From assembly GCF_001949145.1 (NCBI RefSeq), contig NW_019091509.1:497687-542695 (forward strand): DNA of 45,009 nucleotides, written 5' to 3'. The notes beneath the pieces are model-generated. The model worked only from the letters and a program-made list of their open reading frames with translations. It ran no database searches and was not told the DNA's origin. Shown here piece after piece: positions 42,997 to 45,009 of the stretch. This DNA is from Acanthaster planci (Eukaryota; Echinodermata; Asteroidea; Valvatida; Acanthasteridae). A program made the translations under genes and the position numbers. Position 1 is the stretch's first letter, and every line of letters begins with the position of its first letter.

Positions 42997-44200
42997 CCTT
43001 TGGAGATGTGGCCCTGTTTTCTACACCGAAAACATTCAACTGGTTGTTGACATACAGGGGTTGGGCAGTATTGGGCTTCTGAGAAGAAAGTTGGGGTGAG
43101 GGAGTGTGAGGGGGGTGGAGGGGGACTTTGAGTTCAGCCAGAGTGGAGTTGATGCTGGAAAGTTCCTCAGAAAATGGCTGTTCCAAAGTGGGTGGGACAG
43201 GGGCAGGTTGTTTTGGGGACATTGTACTTTCAATGGCCGTCGTGAAATTGACTGGACTTCTTGTTCGCCCTTACGAACAAGGCAAACTAAATGATCGAAA
43301 TTGCCTGCAGTGTCTTTCAGATGACGGCAGGCGTTTGGGACATCAGGGTCGCGCAGTCCCCGCCAGTAGATTTGACGGAGGACACTGTCCATAGAGGATT
43401 GGGGTAAATTCACCACGGCAACACGAATCAAAAACCAGGAGCTTTAAATGTCTGCCATAGGCTGCTGCAGGCTCCTGGTCTTCCTGCTGGCTATTGTAGG
43501 CTTTTTGAAGGAGAGCCGGTCCATCTTGCACTGTATCATAGCTTGCTTCAAGTTCGTGAATAAGTTGGGAAATTGAGGCATGAGGGCCAAGTGTCTGAAT
43601 AAGCCGGCTTGGCTCTCCACAAATGGACTGTCAGACATATGGGGCAAGGACTAGCTCAGAGTAGGTGGCATCACGAAGGAAGGACTCTACTTCAAACTTC
43701 CAGGTATCAAAGTCCACTCCATGCCCTGTGGTTGAATCACCCATGAATAATGATATTTGCAGGGGTTGGACGTAACCGGTTGGTAAGAGGGGAGGGGGTA
43801 GTGGCGGGTAGGCGGGCATGGGGCGCTGGGGAAGGGGACTTAACAGCGGTAATTGGAGAGGGTGAGAGGGATTGTGTACTGAAGTCAGATTTTCTTGAAC
43901 AGGGCCTGGAACGGCGTTATTGCAAGGGTTGGGCCACTTTTATCGGTCCCATGGTTGGTGCTGAGACAGGCTCTGAAGATGTTACTGCATAGAATGCACC
44001 CTTGGGGTGCACAATTTGAGGTGGTGGGGACTGTACCATGTTAAGTGTTGGAGGAGTCGTATTTTGATCGCGAGACTGGGGTTGGTGTTGGTGGATGGAT
44101 AATAGGCAATGAGGAAACCCTTTATGCAGACAGAAGAAGGGACACAAGACCAATCGGTTCTGTACCCATCAGGGGGAGGTTGCTTGAACGAGCGCAGCAC
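42941..44200 (-). pseudogene. gypsy Gag with zinc knuckle, frameshifted
   Basis: The matrix/capsid start appears at 43819-43631: VQPLQISLFMGDSTTGHGVD, FDTWKFEVESFLRDATYSEL. It continues as DGPALLQKAYNSQQEDQEPA and DSVLRQIYWRGLRDPDV in other frames. Near 42975-43035 a frame reads CFRCRKQGHISKGC, the CX2CX4HX4C zinc knuckle that packages element RNA. The upstream part (43820-44200) is proline-rich. At least three frame changes break the gene. Confidence 0.83.
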
Positions 44201-44224
44201 ATGTGGGTGTCAGTTGAGGAAGGG

Positions 44225-44626
44225 CTATCTATTTAACAAGTAAATGGCATTAGTGGCATCATCCGGGAAGTGATAATGGCAATATAAGTACAGTCGAACC
44301 TTGTTGATAAGAGTACTGTTAATACAAGAGTCTGCTTATAACAAGGAAAATCGTAAGTCCCAATCCTTTGTTTATCATTGTTTTCATTCCTGATAATACA
44401 AGGTTCTGGTTATAACAAGGTCATTTGCGAAGTCCAAAGGGCCTCTTATTAACGAGGTTCGACTGTATGTGCCATTGTCGGCACTAGAATGATACAATTT
44501 GCTAACTGATTGAACTAACCCTGCACGACTCGTATGTCTCTGTACCTGCTCTGCAATGGCTTGACTGGGGATATTGGTTACAAATACAGTGCTCCTTGTG
44601 AAGCATCTCAAAGGTGAATTGTCCAT
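44225..44626 (-). pseudogene. Short RRM-like ORF ahead of gag, interrupted by a MITE
   Basis: ATG at 44624-44626, stop at 44225-44227. The part before the MITE has an RNP2-like strand (STVFVTNIP), then a helix (SQAIAEQVQRH). The part after it has HFPDDATNAIYLLNR, the last-helix pattern of an RNA-recognition motif. The RNP1-like strand spans the insertion point. Without the MITE and one TA the frame is continuous and would encode 74 residues, about the size of one RRM. RRM-like domains occur at the N terminus of gypsy-derived PNMA Gags; here it may be a separate small protein or a Gag extension, since a stop separates it from Gag. Confidence 0.6.
44291..44465. mobile_element. pogo/Tigger-like MITE (TA target duplication)
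   Basis: A 175-base element flanked by TA at 44289-44290 and 44466-44467. Inverted repeats: CAGTCGAACCTTGTTGATAA on the left, and CAGTCGAACCTCGTTAATAA as the reverse complement of the right end. The TA target and CAGT start fit Tc1/mariner-pogo elements. Internal ttataacaagg repeats are present. No coding capacity. Confidence 0.88.
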
Positions 44627-45009
44627 TATGGAAGTGATATAAAAGGGTAACGTACCGGCAATACAATAAATAACATTATCAATGTGAACGATTGAGAAAT
44701 AAACAAAATGCAAATAAAGGAATTACGCAATTACTGCAACACAATAAGAGAACTCGGTGAACTACGTAAAAAGATTTGAACAAAAAAATGGTTAAATCAC
44801 AGTTGCAAGTTAATGACTAGGAGGAAGGGTAGCAAGAAAAGTTCAGACAATCAAATATATCACAAAAATATCCAAGCAATGAGCGTATCAACAAAATGGA
44901 AAACAAGTAATATCAGCTACAATTTGTGGGCTTCACTACTTAGCCTTCAAAGGGTGCATGTGAATGATTGCACTCAATCAATATGAAAGAAAAGTACAGC
45001 GTAAACCAT
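44627..45009. other. Upstream flank of the third gypsy element
   Basis: A/T-rich, no gene. A minus-strand TTCACA followed by TTGATAATG near 44680 could be the end of a 5' LTR and a weak PBS, but this cannot be confirmed. Confidence 0.3.

Larger units (their letters stand above)
38861..44626 (-). mobile_element. Third Ty3/gypsy retrotransposon, all pol domains recognisable
   Basis: On the minus strand from right to left: RRM-like ORF, Gag with zinc knuckle, protease, RT, RNase H, integrase. This is the Ty3/gypsy order. Each domain is broken by stops or shifts, so the copy is dead. LTRs are not demonstrable inside the window: the 5' LTR should be right of about 44690 and the 3' LTR left of 38860. 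Confidence 0.85.

Overview
This is eukaryotic, almost certainly metazoan, DNA. It has no operons. It is packed with degenerate interspersed repeats, long non-coding stretches, a tRNA-derived SINE with an intact target-site duplication, TTAA- and TA-flanked MITEs, satellite arrays, and at least four retroelement classes. The mix (Ngaro-type tyrosine-recombinase retrotransposon, Ty3/gypsy families, CR1/Jockey-like and L1-like LINE tails, PIF/Harbinger) points to an invertebrate or basal deuterostome, probably marine. The species cannot be fixed from sequence alone. I see no convincing host protein-coding gene; nearly all recognisable coding sequence is mobile-element sequence.

Layout. (1) 1-4968, minus strand: a nearly intact Ngaro-like element with Gag (CCCH plus CCHC zinc fingers), RT-RNase H, tyrosine recombinase, and an SGNH-hydrolase ORF running off the left edge. 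Its only clear lesion is a one-base slip in a G run. (2) 6481-12269, minus strand: an LTR retrotransposon bounded by ~180-bp LTRs that are roughly 95% alike, with a polypurine tract and PBS-like site. It holds gag, a helix-hairpin-helix segment, a damaged integrase, and, between integrase and 3' LTR, a decayed TatD-family nuclease sequence. Protease, RT and RNase H are missing. (3) 13030-17480: degenerate satellite-like arrays rich in CRE-like palindromes. (4) 19133-20462: a PIF/Harbinger transposase pseudogene. (5) 21971-22330: a tRNA SINE with an 8-bp TSD. (6) 24.8-28.2 kb, plus strand: a second gypsy element (gag, protease, RT fragment) split by a ~218-bp tandem satellite, itself interrupted by a TTAA-flanked piggyBac-like MITE. 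(7) 28591-31688: a 3.1-kb long inverted repeat, with a second MITE copy in its left arm and a LINE RT scrap in its loop. (8) 34.5-36.6 kb: two LINE 3' ends. (9) 38861-44626, minus strand: a third gypsy element with recognisable gag, protease, RT, RNase H and integrase. It is preceded by a short RRM-like ORF that a pogo/Tigger-like MITE has interrupted at a TA.

How it fits together: the window is a record of nested insertions, and several give their own empty sites inside the window (MITE in satellite, MITE in inverted-repeat arm, MITE in RRM-like ORF). The most unusual items are the TatD nuclease sequence inside an LTR pair, the RRM-like ORF ahead of a gypsy gag whose frame is continuous once the MITE is discounted, and the SGNH ORF of the Ngaro element.
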